DNA of 64,000 bases, taken from NCBI RefSeq assembly GCF_016862395.1, contig NZ_BOMW01000036.1, positions 1 to 64,000 on the forward strand, in the 5' to 3' direction. This DNA comes from Actinoplanes siamensis. GTDB lineage: Bacteria > Actinomycetota > Actinomycetes > Mycobacteriales > Micromonosporaceae. The translations under genes were made by a program, and so were the position numbers. Below, in pieces: positions 18,175-25,929 of this stretch. Positions within the stretch are counted from its first letter, which is position 1, and the number at the start of each line of letters is the position of its first letter. Below the pieces are notes generated by a model, which saw nothing but the letters and a program-made list of their open reading frames with translations, was not told the DNA's origin and ran no database searches.

Positions 18175-19065
18175 GTGAAGATCAGAAGAACGGCCGCGTA
18201 CGGCGTGGCCCGCTCCGCCGACGGCAGTGTCCTGCTCACCCGGGGATCGGACCGCAGTGCCTTCCCCGGTGTCTGGTCGCTGCCCGGCGGCGGCGTCGAC
18301 CACGGTGAGCACCCGGCCGACGCGGTGGTCCGGGAGGTCGCCGAGGAGACCGGACTGGCCGTGGCCGTCACCGGCGTGCGCGCCGTGGTAGCCGACGTGG
18401 TCGCGTTGCCGGACGGGCCGCTCGAGCACACCGATCGGATCGTCTACGACGTGACGGTGACCGGTGGCGACGTGCGCGCGGAGACCGACGGCACGACCGA
18501 TCTGGCGCAGTGGGTGACGCACGCCGAGGTGGCCGCCCGGCCGTTGCTGCCGTTCACCGCGCGGACGCTCGGGGTGCAGTTCGAGGCGCCGGGCGAGGTT
18601 CCGCACGACGACGAGCCGGTGCTGCGGGCCGACCGGGTGCAGCGGTTCGGGGCGTACGGCTGGGTGACCGATCCGGCCGGGCGCATCCTGCTGGCCCGGA
18701 TCACGCAGGGTTATCCCGGCGGCGGGCAGTGGCATCTCCCCGGCGGCGGGACCGACTTCGGCGAGACCCCGGAGCAGGGCCTCATCCGTGAACTTTATGA
18801 AGAAACTTCACAACGTGGGCGGATCGACGGACTACTCAGCGTGGGTCACCGGTACGACCCCGCGGCCCTCGGGCCGGAAGGCGTGCCGATGGACTGGCAG
18901 GTAATCCGCGTCGTATACCGCGTAAGAGTGGACGAACCGGTCATCGCGCGCGTGACCGAAGCGGCCGGCGGATCAACCGACCGGGCGTCCTGGTTCACCC
19001 GGGGTGAGGTTGCGGAACTTCAGCTGACCGAACTGGCCCAGGACGCTTTGGCCCAGGCGGGCTAA
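18175..19065 (+). CDS. Protein with two Nudix domains (paralogue)
   Basis: Same two-Nudix layout as the preceding gene, 296 residues, starting GTG 5 nt after its stop. Here the first box is canonical (GGGVDHGEHPADAVVREV, then AEETGL), while the second ends RELYEETSQ, with the usual Gly after EE replaced by Ser. Similarity between the genes is clear (for example WSLPGG, GGSTDRASW versus GGSTSEARW). A rare TTTATGAAGAAACTTCACAA stretch near 18795 is less GC-rich than the surroundings. The active domain may have switched between paralogues. Confidence 0.85.
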   Translation: MKIRRTAAYGVARSADGSVLLTRGSDRSAFPGVWSLPGGGVDHGEHPADAVVREVAEETGLAVAVTGVRAVVADVVALPDGPLEHTDRIVYDVTVTGGDVRAETDGTTDLAQWVTHAEVAARPLLPFTARTLGVQFEAPGEVPHDDEPVLRADRVQRFGAYGWVTDPAGRILLARITQGYPGGGQWHLPGGGTDFGETPEQGLIRELYEETSQRGRIDGLLSVGHRYDPAALGPEGVPMDWQVIRVVYRVRVDEPVIARVTEAAGGSTDRASWFTRGEVAELQLTELAQDALAQAG

Positions 19066-19236
19066 AATCTTCACACGGAAGATGGAGAGCGGCCCGTTGC
19101 GCCACGAGGTTTGACGTAGCACAGCGCGACCAAACGGCCTCTCGCCAAGGCAGCGCCGCTGTGCGATGGTGTAACCCGCAATTTCGCCGGGCTTCAAGGA
19201 TGACGCCGGTGACCACGAACTCCATGGAGGAACCAC

Positions 19237-20196
19237 GTGCCGAGTACCCCTTGGCGCCGGCGTCGATCGACGGATAGTCCGCGTCCCGCCGGGCGCCGTT
19301 GGGCTGGCCGCTTGCGCCGCGGCGGGAGTCTCGCCCGGCAAGCTCTGCTGGTGCGGGTGGGTCGCCGGAATTCCGAGACGGGCCGGGCCGCCACCGCGAC
19401 CCGCGCCGAGGTGATCTACACCGGGCCGGAGCCGGTCGGCTCGAGCCCCGCCGTTCCCGCCCCGGTCGCCCCGCCGGCCGCCCTCGACGAGGAGTCGGTG
19501 CCGGGGACCATCCCGCTGCTGCCCGGCGCGCACACGATGGCCCGCCGCGCCAGCTTCGCGCTGGTCAACGCGTGCACGCTGTCCAGCCTGGGCCTCGGCC
19601 TGCTGGCCATCTTCCTGGCCATGGAGGGACAGCCGCGGATCGCCGCCGGCTGCCTGGTCGCCTGCGTCGCCTTCGACGGTCTGGACGGAGCGCTGGCCCG
19701 CAAGCTGGGGGTCGCCAGCCCGTTCGGGGCGCAGATGGACTCGCTGGCCGACATGTGCTCGTTCGGCCTGGCCGCGCCGGTCGTGGTCTACGCCTCCCTG
19801 GTCCACGAGGTGCCCCAGTCCGCCGCGGCCCTGGCCTGCGCGCTGGTCGCCGGGTGCGCCGCGATCCGCCTGGCCCGCTTCAACGTCTCGCCGAAGGACG
19901 GCCGGTTCTTCTGCGGCGTGCCGACCACGATGGCGGCGGCGGTTCTCGCCCTGGCCGTGCTGATCGGCCTGCCGCTTCCAGGGATGGCCGTGCTGGCCGG
20001 CGTCGCGCTGCTGGCGTTCGCGATGGTGTCCAGCTTCCCGTACGCGAAGCTCGCCCGCATCGTCAAGCTGCCGCCGTGGCTGTGGCTGCTTCCGGTGGTG
20101 GGTGCGCTGCTGCAGCCTCGCATGACGTTCGTGCTGGTCGTCGCTACGTACCTGGTCAGTGGCCCGATTCTGTGGGTCCGCGCCAAGCGCGCCTGA
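19237..20196 (+). CDS. pssA: CDP-diacylglycerol-serine O-phosphatidyltransferase
   Basis: Membrane enzyme making phosphatidylserine. The CDP-alcohol phosphotransferase signature DG-x2-AR-x8-G-x3-D-x3-D is complete (FDGLDGALARKLGVASPFG then AQMDSLADM, about residues 147-171). Six or so hydrophobic helices follow. The first roughly 95 residues are an Arg-rich, then Pro/Ala-rich, extension; GGAGG 6 nt before GTG supports this start, though a shorter form starting near residue 99 (HTMARRASF) cannot be excluded. The decarboxylase acting next in the pathway is convergent, not in the same operon. Confidence 0.88.
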   Translation: MPSTPWRRRRSTDSPRPAGRRWAGRLRRGGSLARQALLVRVGRRNSETGRAATATRAEVIYTGPEPVGSSPAVPAPVAPPAALDEESVPGTIPLLPGAHTMARRASFALVNACTLSSLGLGLLAIFLAMEGQPRIAAGCLVACVAFDGLDGALARKLGVASPFGAQMDSLADMCSFGLAAPVVVYASLVHEVPQSAAALACALVAGCAAIRLARFNVSPKDGRFFCGVPTTMAAAVLALAVLIGLPLPGMAVLAGVALLAFAMVSSFPYAKLARIVKLPPWLWLLPVVGALLQPRMTFVLVVATYLVSGPILWVRAKRA

Positions 20197-20212
20197 CCTT
20201 CTTCTCGCAGAG

Positions 20213-20232
20213 GCCGCCTCTCCGGAGGCGGC
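20213..20232 (+). terminator. pssA terminator
   Basis: Perfect 8-bp stem GCCGCCTC / GAGGCGGC with loop TCCG, 16 nt after the pssA stop and followed by TTCTCCGTTT. Confidence 0.75.
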
Positions 20233-20278
20233 TTCTCCGTTTCCACCCGGGAACGCGGTCCGTGCGGCGCGCTCTCCG

Positions 20279-20410
20279 CTCCCGCCCGTGGCTCTCCCGC
20301 GCGAGTCGCGTGGCGCTTCGGCGCGAGCAGTCGCGTGGCTCTCCCGCGCCAGCAGTCGCGTGGCTCCCGCTCGCACGAGTCGCCTGGCTCGCACACGCGG
20401 GCGGCGTGGC
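20279..20410. repeat. Degenerate 25-bp tandem repeats
   Basis: The core AGTCGCGTGGC recurs at 20304, 20329, 20354 and (as AGTCGCCTGGC) 20378, spaced 25, 25 and 24 bp; weaker CGTGGC copies flank it at about 20287 and 20405. The consensus unit is close to AGTCGCGTGGCTCTCCCGCG plus CGAGC. Function unknown. Confidence 0.7.
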
Positions 20411-20602
20411 GCTTCCGTGCGGGTCCCGGAACTCTCGCGCGGGCCCGGTGGCATCTCGGCGCGAGGCCGGGCCCGCTCCCGGCCGCGGCGCGACTCCAGG
20501 TTCCGGCTGGTCCTCCAGAGGTGCCTCAAGGGCCTTGAGACCCCTGAGGACCAGCCGTGATTCACAGCGGACCCGGCGACCTCACCGGCTGATCAGAGGC
20601 GG

Positions 20603-21847
20603 TCAGATCCAGCGCGCGATGACGGTAGCCCCGCCAACCACGCGCTCGTCCACGCCGACCAGCGCCTCCGCCTTGTCCGCCGGCAGGTACACGTCGGTGC
20701 GCGAGCCGAAGCGGATCAGGCCGAACCGCTCACCCTTGGCGACCAGGGTCCCGACCGGCGCCCGCTGCACGATGCGCCGCGCGATCAATCCGGTCCGCTG
20801 CGCCACCGCGACCGTCCCGTGCTCGGTGTCCAGCACCGTGTACGCCGCGACGTTGTGCTCGGCGGCGGCGGTGGCCGCGTTCGCGAACCCGCCCTCCTCG
20901 ACGAAGTAGTCGGCGACCCGGCCGGCCACCGGGGAGCGGTTCACGTGCACGTCGAAAACGGACAGGAAGACAGCGATCCGGAGGAACTCGCCGGGCCCGA
21001 AGCGGTCGTCGCGCATCCGCTCGACGGAGAGGACCTTGCCGTCGGCGGCGGCGACCACTGCCGACGGGTCGCCGGGCACGTCGCGTTCCGGGTCGCGGAA
21101 GAACGCCGCGACCGGCGCCGCGGCCAGCGCCGGGAGCAGCCACAGCTTGGACTTCGGGCGGGCGCGGCGGGCGAGCGCGGCCAGGCCGAGCGCGATGCCG
21201 GCGGCGGCGACGCCGTTCGAGTCGATGTGCATGGTCCGGGTGAGCGGGACGCTCGACGTGCGGAACGTGGGCGCCAGGGTCGCGGCGCTGGCCACGTCGG
21301 CCGGGGTGAAGCGCAGCTTGTGCACCCGCAGCGGCGGCTGGTTGCGGACCACCAGGTCGGAGCCGACGCCGAAGAGGGAACCCTGCCGGAACAGCTCGGC
21401 CGCGGCGCCGGCGGTGCGGCCCGGCCCGGCCGGGGCGGCGAGGCTGAGCACCGCGCCGTCGTTCAGGTACTTCGCCAGCCTGTCGATCAGGCCGCGGGTG
21501 TCCTCGGCGGTGCCGGTCAGTGGCTCACCGACGATGACCACGTCGGCCGGCTGCGCCTCGTCCAGCGACTCAAGGATCTTCACCCGGTCGGCCACCCAGC
21601 TGCCGAGGCCGGTGATGTGGCCGCGGAGCAGGTCGGCGCTGCTGTGCTCGCCGGCGACCAGGGTCAGGGTGTCCCCGGGCAGCAGCGCCTCGACGACGGC
21701 GGCGACCACTGTCGATGCGTGATCGGCCCCGACCAGCAGCGCGGTGGTGGCCGCGTTCTGCCGGGCGAATTCGGCGGTCAGGGCGCGGGCGGCCCGGGTT
21801 CCGACGGCCGGGACGGGTGTGGCGGACACGGCGGGAAACTGGGTCAT
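20603..21847 (-). CDS. psd: Phosphatidylserine decarboxylase with N-terminal methyltransferase-like domain
   Basis: Makes phosphatidylethanolamine from phosphatidylserine at the membrane. The C-terminal half (about residues 205-414) is a class II-type PSD: FFRDPERDVPGDP, DGKVLSVERM, FLSVFDVHVNRSPVAG with the catalytic His, and RFGSRTDVYLP holding the Gly-Ser self-cleavage site that yields the pyruvoyl group. The first 200 residues are extra relative to ordinary actinobacterial Psd (about 210 residues). They look like a class I methyltransferase fold (TTALLVGADHAS, DVVIVGEPL) without a clear SAM-binding GxGxG. ATG follows a promoter-sized gap. Confidence 0.85.
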   Translation of the reverse strand: MTQFPAVSATPVPAVGTRAARALTAEFARQNAATTALLVGADHASTVVAAVVEALLPGDTLTLVAGEHSSADLLRGHITGLGSWVADRVKILESLDEAQPADVVIVGEPLTGTAEDTRGLIDRLAKYLNDGAVLSLAAPAGPGRTAGAAAELFRQGSLFGVGSDLVVRNQPPLRVHKLRFTPADVASAATLAPTFRTSSVPLTRTMHIDSNGVAAAGIALGLAALARRARPKSKLWLLPALAAAPVAAFFRDPERDVPGDPSAVVAAADGKVLSVERMRDDRFGPGEFLRIAVFLSVFDVHVNRSPVAGRVADYFVEEGGFANAATAAAEHNVAAYTVLDTEHGTVAVAQRTGLIARRIVQRAPVGTLVAKGERFGLIRFGSRTDVYLPADKAEALVGVDERVVGGATVIARWI

Positions 21848-21901
21848 TCCGCGAGCATATTGCCCCGCCCGCGGCGCTCGGTCCGTGGGCGGGGCATCGG
21901 G

Positions 21902-22270
21902 TTATTTCTCCGGTTCGTGCTTGGTCTCGGGTGCGGTCCGGCCCTCGGCGGCGGGATGCTGGTTCTCGAACCGGGCGGCCGGGTCCTCCAGCAGCTCCTG
22001 GACGATCGAGGCGTGCACCTCGGGCGGCAGGTCGCCCGGGGCGGGCGCCACCCGGGCCTCGGCCGCGACAGGGACGGGCTGGTCGCGGCGTCCGGAGCTG
22101 ATCGCCCCGAGAAGCCCGATCACGCCGAACAGGATCAGACCGCCGGCCACGGTCCAGCCCAGCGCGGGCAGGTGCAGGGTGAACACCCGGGAGGCCGCCC
22201 ACCAGGCCACGATCACCAGGAAGAGCAGGCCGAAGGTCAGCGAGACGGCGTCCATCCGGTGCGGTTTCAT
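21902..22270 (-). CDS. Small membrane protein with two TM segments
   Basis: A 122-residue protein with two hydrophobic helices (about residues 9-27 and 36-57) and a charged Glu/Pro-rich cytoplasmic tail. Starts at ATG overlapping the stop of the PspC/toastrack gene (ATGA) with GGAGGTG upstream, so both are co-translated. No named family recognised; the shared membrane location and coupling suggest an accessory part of the envelope-stress module. Confidence 0.75.
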   Translation of the reverse strand: MKPHRMDAVSLTFGLLFLVIVAWWAASRVFTLHLPALGWTVAGGLILFGVIGLLGAISSGRRDQPVPVAAEARVAPAPGDLPPEVHASIVQELLEDPAARFENQHPAAEGRTAPETKHEPEK

Positions 22271-23625
22271 CGGATCACCTCCAGGTTTCCGGTGTCCAGC
22301 CGCAGGTCGAGCCGCAGCCTGCCACCGCCGGCGCCGTCCGCGCCGAGATCGTTGACCGACTCCGCATCGGCAGTGGAACCGCTGTACTCCTGGCCGAAGA
22401 TCAGGGCCCGGCCGCCGACCCGGACGTCCGCGGTGGTGTCGACGTCGTCCGGCAGCAGCACCCGCAGCTGCCCGACCCGCATGGTGACAGAGGTGCTCTG
22501 GTCGGCGCCGGCGAAGTCCACGCCGCGCAGGTCCAGCGTCACGTTGCCGAGGGCGAACTCGTACGAGTCGGCGACCTCGGCGAGGTTGGCCGGACGGTAC
22601 ACGCTGTCCCGGAACTCGTCGCCCCACCGCTCGGCACCGGTGGAGATCAGAAGCCCGACCGTGGTCAGGAAGGCCAGGAAGATCAGCCCCCGGGCGCGGC
22701 CGAACCAGGCGCCGATCAGCAGACCCAGCGCGATGGTGGCCAGCGCGGCCGCGAAGTACGCCGGGACCGACACGCTCAACCCGGCCATGTCCAGCGCGGC
22801 CAGCACGCCCATCACCATGATGATCGCGAAGAAGGTGAGCCGGCCCAGGATCGAGCGCTCCTTCGGCGGCTTGGGCGGTTTCGGCTTGGGGGCCGGCGGC
22901 GGGGGCGGAGGGTACGCCCCGGAGCCGGCGAACGGGCCGTGCGGCGCGAACGGCGGGCGGTACCCGGACTCGGCCGGCGGGGTCCAGCGGGGCGGCTCGT
23001 ACGGCGGCGGGGCCGGCGGGGACACCGGTTCAGCGGCCGGTGCGGCCGCGGCCGGCTGTGCGGCGAACGCCGCCGTCGGCTCGTCGGCCGGGCGCGCCGG
23101 CGCCGGGCCGGGAGGTGGCGCCGCGGGCGGCGGAAACACCCCGGCGGGTGAACCTCGCTTGATCAGCAGGAACGCGCCGACCAGCACCGCCGCCGCCAGC
23201 ATGCTGGCCCGGGCTCCGTCGCTGACCACGAACGAGAAGGTGAGCAGCGCGGCCGCGCCGAGCAGCACCACGGAGAGCGGCGACATGCCGGACCGGCCCT
23301 TGCCGAGGAGCGACTCCACCGGCGAGGCGGTGTCCCCTTCGGACGGGATGACCAGCCAGCCGATGAGGTAGAACAGCACGCCGGCGCCACCGAGCACGCC
23401 GAGCACGGCGAGCAGCACCCGCCACAGCACCGGGTCGGTGTTGGTGCGCCGGGCCAGCGCGCCGCAGACGCCGGCGATGTAGCGGCCCTCGCGCGGGCGG
23501 ATCAGCTGCTGACGGGCGAAGGCGGCCTGCGCCGCGGAGAGCCAGGGCGGAATGTTCGCGGAAGGTGTCGGCCCGCCCTCCGGACCGGCACCCGGGGTAC
23601 GGGATTCGGCAGCTTCGTCGTTCAT
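22267..23625 (-). CDS. PspC-domain membrane protein with LiaF-like C-terminal domain
   Basis: Envelope-stress sensor or inhibitor. The N-terminal PspC domain (REGRYIAGVCGALARRTN through FYLIGWLVIPSE, residues about 43-95) is followed by two hydrophobic helices, a long Pro/Ala linker (about 170-265), two to four more helices and a C-terminal beta-rich LiaF/toastrack-like domain (LGNVTLDLRGVDF, VGQLRVLLPDDV). 452 residues; ATG with GGAGG 8 nt upstream. It is divergent from a PspC-containing histidine kinase, recalling LiaF-LiaS-LiaR. Confidence 0.82.
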   Translation of the reverse strand: MNDEAAESRTPGAGPEGGPTPSANIPPWLSAAQAAFARQQLIRPREGRYIAGVCGALARRTNTDPVLWRVLLAVLGVLGGAGVLFYLIGWLVIPSEGDTASPVESLLGKGRSGMSPLSVVLLGAAALLTFSFVVSDGARASMLAAAVLVGAFLLIKRGSPAGVFPPPAAPPPGPAPARPADEPTAAFAAQPAAAAPAAEPVSPPAPPPYEPPRWTPPAESGYRPPFAPHGPFAGSGAYPPPPPPAPKPKPPKPPKERSILGRLTFFAIIMVMGVLAALDMAGLSVSVPAYFAAALATIALGLLIGAWFGRARGLIFLAFLTTVGLLISTGAERWGDEFRDSVYRPANLAEVADSYEFALGNVTLDLRGVDFAGADQSTSVTMRVGQLRVLLPDDVDTTADVRVGGRALIFGQEYSGSTADAESVNDLGADGAGGGRLRLDLRLDTGNLEVIR

Positions 23626-23757
23626 GCATCGATCCTCCGGCCGGCCCGGCCCGAACCGCCTCAGGAACCGACCCTGAGGCCACCCTGAGATCCGGGCCGC
23701 AAGGTACCCGGGGAGATCCCCGTGGCCAGGGCTTGCCGCACGTGTGACGATCGGGGG

Positions 23758-25020
23758 GTGACCGCAACCGCCGCCCCGCCGCAACCGCGCCGGCTGTACC
23801 GCCCCCGCGAGCACCGGATCGTGGCCGGTGTCGCCTCCGGGCTGGCGCGCCATCTGGGCCTGCCGGTGCTCGCGGTGCGCATCGGCCTGGTGGTCCTGCT
23901 CGGGTTCAACGCCCTCGGCCTGCTGCTCTACGCGGCGTATTGGGCGGTCCTGCCGCAGGAGGCGCGCAACGACGAGCAGCCCGCCCGCCGCGACTTCGCC
24001 GCGCTGGTGCCGTTCGCGGCGATCGGCCTGGGCGTGGTGCTGCTGCAGGCGCTGGTCTTCGGCGACCAGGTGGCCACCACGGTGGGCTGGATGATCGCGG
24101 TGGTCGCGGTCGGCGCCGGGGTGATCTGGCACCAGTCCGATCCGAGCCGGCGGGAACAGTGGACCGACCCGAACGCGCCGTCCGGGTGGGTGGCCGCGAT
24201 CGTCGGCGAGACCGACCGGCGCTCGTTCATGCTCCGCTTCATCGGCGGTGGGGTGCTGGTCGCGATCGGCGTGATCGGCGTGGTGGCGATCTACTCGCCG
24301 GCCGGCTCGCTCTCCTCGGTGCTGAACGGCATGATCTTCGCGCTGGTCGGCCTGCTCGGCGTCGGCGTGGTGGTGGCGCCGCTGGCCTGGCGCACGTTCG
24401 GCCAGCTGCGCGCCGAGCGGGAGGGCCGGATCCGCGAGCAGGAGCGGGCCGAGGTGGCCGCGATGATCCACGACCAGGTGCTGCACACGCTGGCCCTGAT
24501 CCAGCGCAACTCGGCGGACATCAAGGAGGTGCAGCGGCTGGCCCGCGGCCAGGAGCGCAGCCTGCGCAACTGGCTCTACAAGCCGACCGCCTCGCCGACC
24601 GAGCGGTTCGCCGCGGCCCTGGAGCAGGCCGCCGCCGAGGTCGAGGACACCTACGCGATCAGCGTCGAGACCGTCGTGGTCGGCGACACCCAGTGCGACG
24701 AGCGGGTCGCGGCGCTGGTCGCGGCGGCCCGCGAGGCCCTGGTCAACGCGGCGCGGCACGCCGGCGTGCAAACCGTCTCGCTCTACGCCGAGGTCGAGCC
24801 GGAGGAGCTGAGCGTCTTCGTCCGGGACCGCGGCGCCGGCTTCGATCTCAGCGGTGTCGCCGACACCCGGCACGGGGTCCGTGGTTCGATCATCGGGCGC
24901 ATGCAGCGCCACGGCGGGCGCGCGGAGATCCGCAGCGCCACCGGCAACGGTACCGAGGTGCGTCTCACGCTTCCCGTCTCCCGGGAGAGCGTGACCGCCG
25001 GTAAGGAGTCAGCACGATGA
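23758..25020 (+). CDS. PspC-domain sensor histidine kinase (LiaS/VraS-like)
   Basis: Membrane kinase that probably phosphorylates the response regulator encoded next. Residues 10-70 are a PspC domain (REHRIVAGVASGLARHLG, YAAYWAVLPQEA); about four further TM helices follow to residue 220. The HisKA_3-type segment has MIHDQVLHTLALIQ with the acceptor His; the ATPase has EALVNAARHAG (N box), VFVRDRGAGFD (G1) and GSIIGRMQRHGG (G2). GTG chosen because the frame's earlier ATG lacks an RBS and PspC begins soon after GTG. Stop overlaps the regulator ATG. Confidence 0.88.
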   Translation: MTATAAPPQPRRLYRPREHRIVAGVASGLARHLGLPVLAVRIGLVVLLGFNALGLLLYAAYWAVLPQEARNDEQPARRDFAALVPFAAIGLGVVLLQALVFGDQVATTVGWMIAVVAVGAGVIWHQSDPSRREQWTDPNAPSGWVAAIVGETDRRSFMLRFIGGGVLVAIGVIGVVAIYSPAGSLSSVLNGMIFALVGLLGVGVVVAPLAWRTFGQLRAEREGRIREQERAEVAAMIHDQVLHTLALIQRNSADIKEVQRLARGQERSLRNWLYKPTASPTERFAAALEQAAAEVEDTYAISVETVVVGDTQCDERVAALVAAAREALVNAARHAGVQTVSLYAEVEPEELSVFVRDRGAGFDLSGVADTRHGVRGSIIGRMQRHGGRAEIRSATGNGTEVRLTLPVSRESVTAGKESAR

Positions 25021-25682
25021 CCGAGCCCGTGACGCAGTCGGCCGGCCGGCTGACCGTCTTCCTGGTGGACGACCACGCGATGTTCCGCGCCGGGGTGCGC
25101 GCCGAGCTGGGCCGGCACGTCGAGGTGGTCGGCGAGGCCAGCACGGTGGCCGAGGCGATCAACCGGATCGGCGCCATCCAGCCCGACGTGGTGCTGCTCG
25201 ACGTGCACATGCCGGACGGCGGCGGCCGCGCGGTGCTGGAGGCCGTCCGGCGCAGCCATCCGCAGGTGCGCTTCCTGGCCCTGTCCGTCTCGGACGCCGC
25301 CGAGGACGTGATCGGCCTGATCCGGGCCGGCGCCCGGGGCTACGTGACGAAGACCATCTCGCCGGACGAGCTGGCCGCCGCGGTGCGCCGGGTGGCCGAC
25401 GGCGACGCGGTGTTCAGCCCGCGGCTGGCCGGCTTCGTGTTGGACGCCTTCGCCTCCCGGCCGGATGTGCCGGTGGCCGATCCGGAGCTGGACCAGCTGA
25501 CCAACCGCGAGCGCGAGGTGCTGCGGCTGCTGGCGCGGGGCTATGCGTACAAGGAAATCGCCAAGGAGCTGTACATCTCGATCAAGACGGTCGAAACGCA
25601 CGTGTCCAATGTGCTGCGGAAACTCCAGATGAGCAACCGTTACGAGTTGTCACGCTGGGCGGCGGACCGACGTCTCGTCTGA
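25017..25682 (+). CDS. LuxR-family response regulator
   Basis: NarL/LiaR-type regulator partnered with the upstream kinase. The receiver is canonical: VDDHAMFR (acidic pair), VVLLDVHMPDGGG (phospho-Asp near residue 61), ALSVSDA (Ser/Thr), YVTKTI (Lys). The LuxR helix-turn-helix follows (LTNREREVLRLLARGYAYK, IAKELYISIKTVETHVSN). 221 residues, coupled by ATGA with AAGGAG upstream. Likely targets include the divergent PspC/toastrack gene. Confidence 0.92.
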   Translation: MTEPVTQSAGRLTVFLVDDHAMFRAGVRAELGRHVEVVGEASTVAEAINRIGAIQPDVVLLDVHMPDGGGRAVLEAVRRSHPQVRFLALSVSDAAEDVIGLIRAGARGYVTKTISPDELAAAVRRVADGDAVFSPRLAGFVLDAFASRPDVPVADPELDQLTNREREVLRLLARGYAYKEIAKELYISIKTVETHVSNVLRKLQMSNRYELSRWAADRRLV

Positions 25683-25805
25683 GCCGCCATCGACCGAGCG
25701 TCGCCAAAGACCGCACGAATGGCTGCACTGGGTGTACGTTTGGCCACTGCAGGGAGTCCCCGCAGCTCAGGCCCGTCGAATCAGTCGATAGAACGATCTT
25801 TGGGC

Positions 25806-25832
25806 TTGCGTACGGACGTAAACGGCTAATAT
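25806..25832 (+). promoter_or_regulatory. Candidate promoter of the peptide transporter operon
   Basis: TTGCGT and TAATAT are separated by 15 nt in an unusually A/T-rich stretch, about 100 nt before the binding-protein start. The -10 is near perfect; the spacer is short. TSS not shown. Confidence 0.4.
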
Positions 25833-25929
25833 CGGCTTGATAACGGCGCTCTTTGGTTTCAGTGCCTCTGTGTCACAGTGGCAGCTACTCACACAACCCC
25901 TCGTGAGCGCCCCTGAAGGAGGCACTCCC

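Larger units (their letters stand above)
20197..20602. other. Convergent intergenic region, no gene seen
   Basis: About 400 bp between pssA and the phosphatidylserine decarboxylase gene. It contains a terminator hairpin close to pssA and an array of degenerate 25-bp repeats. A further imperfect hairpin, GTCCTCAGGG-like, lies near 20510-20555. No reading frame here has coding character. Confidence 0.6.

Noticed and set aside
20279..20410. CRISPR-like array
   Set aside because: Repeats are contiguous and degenerate, without unique spacers or cas genes.
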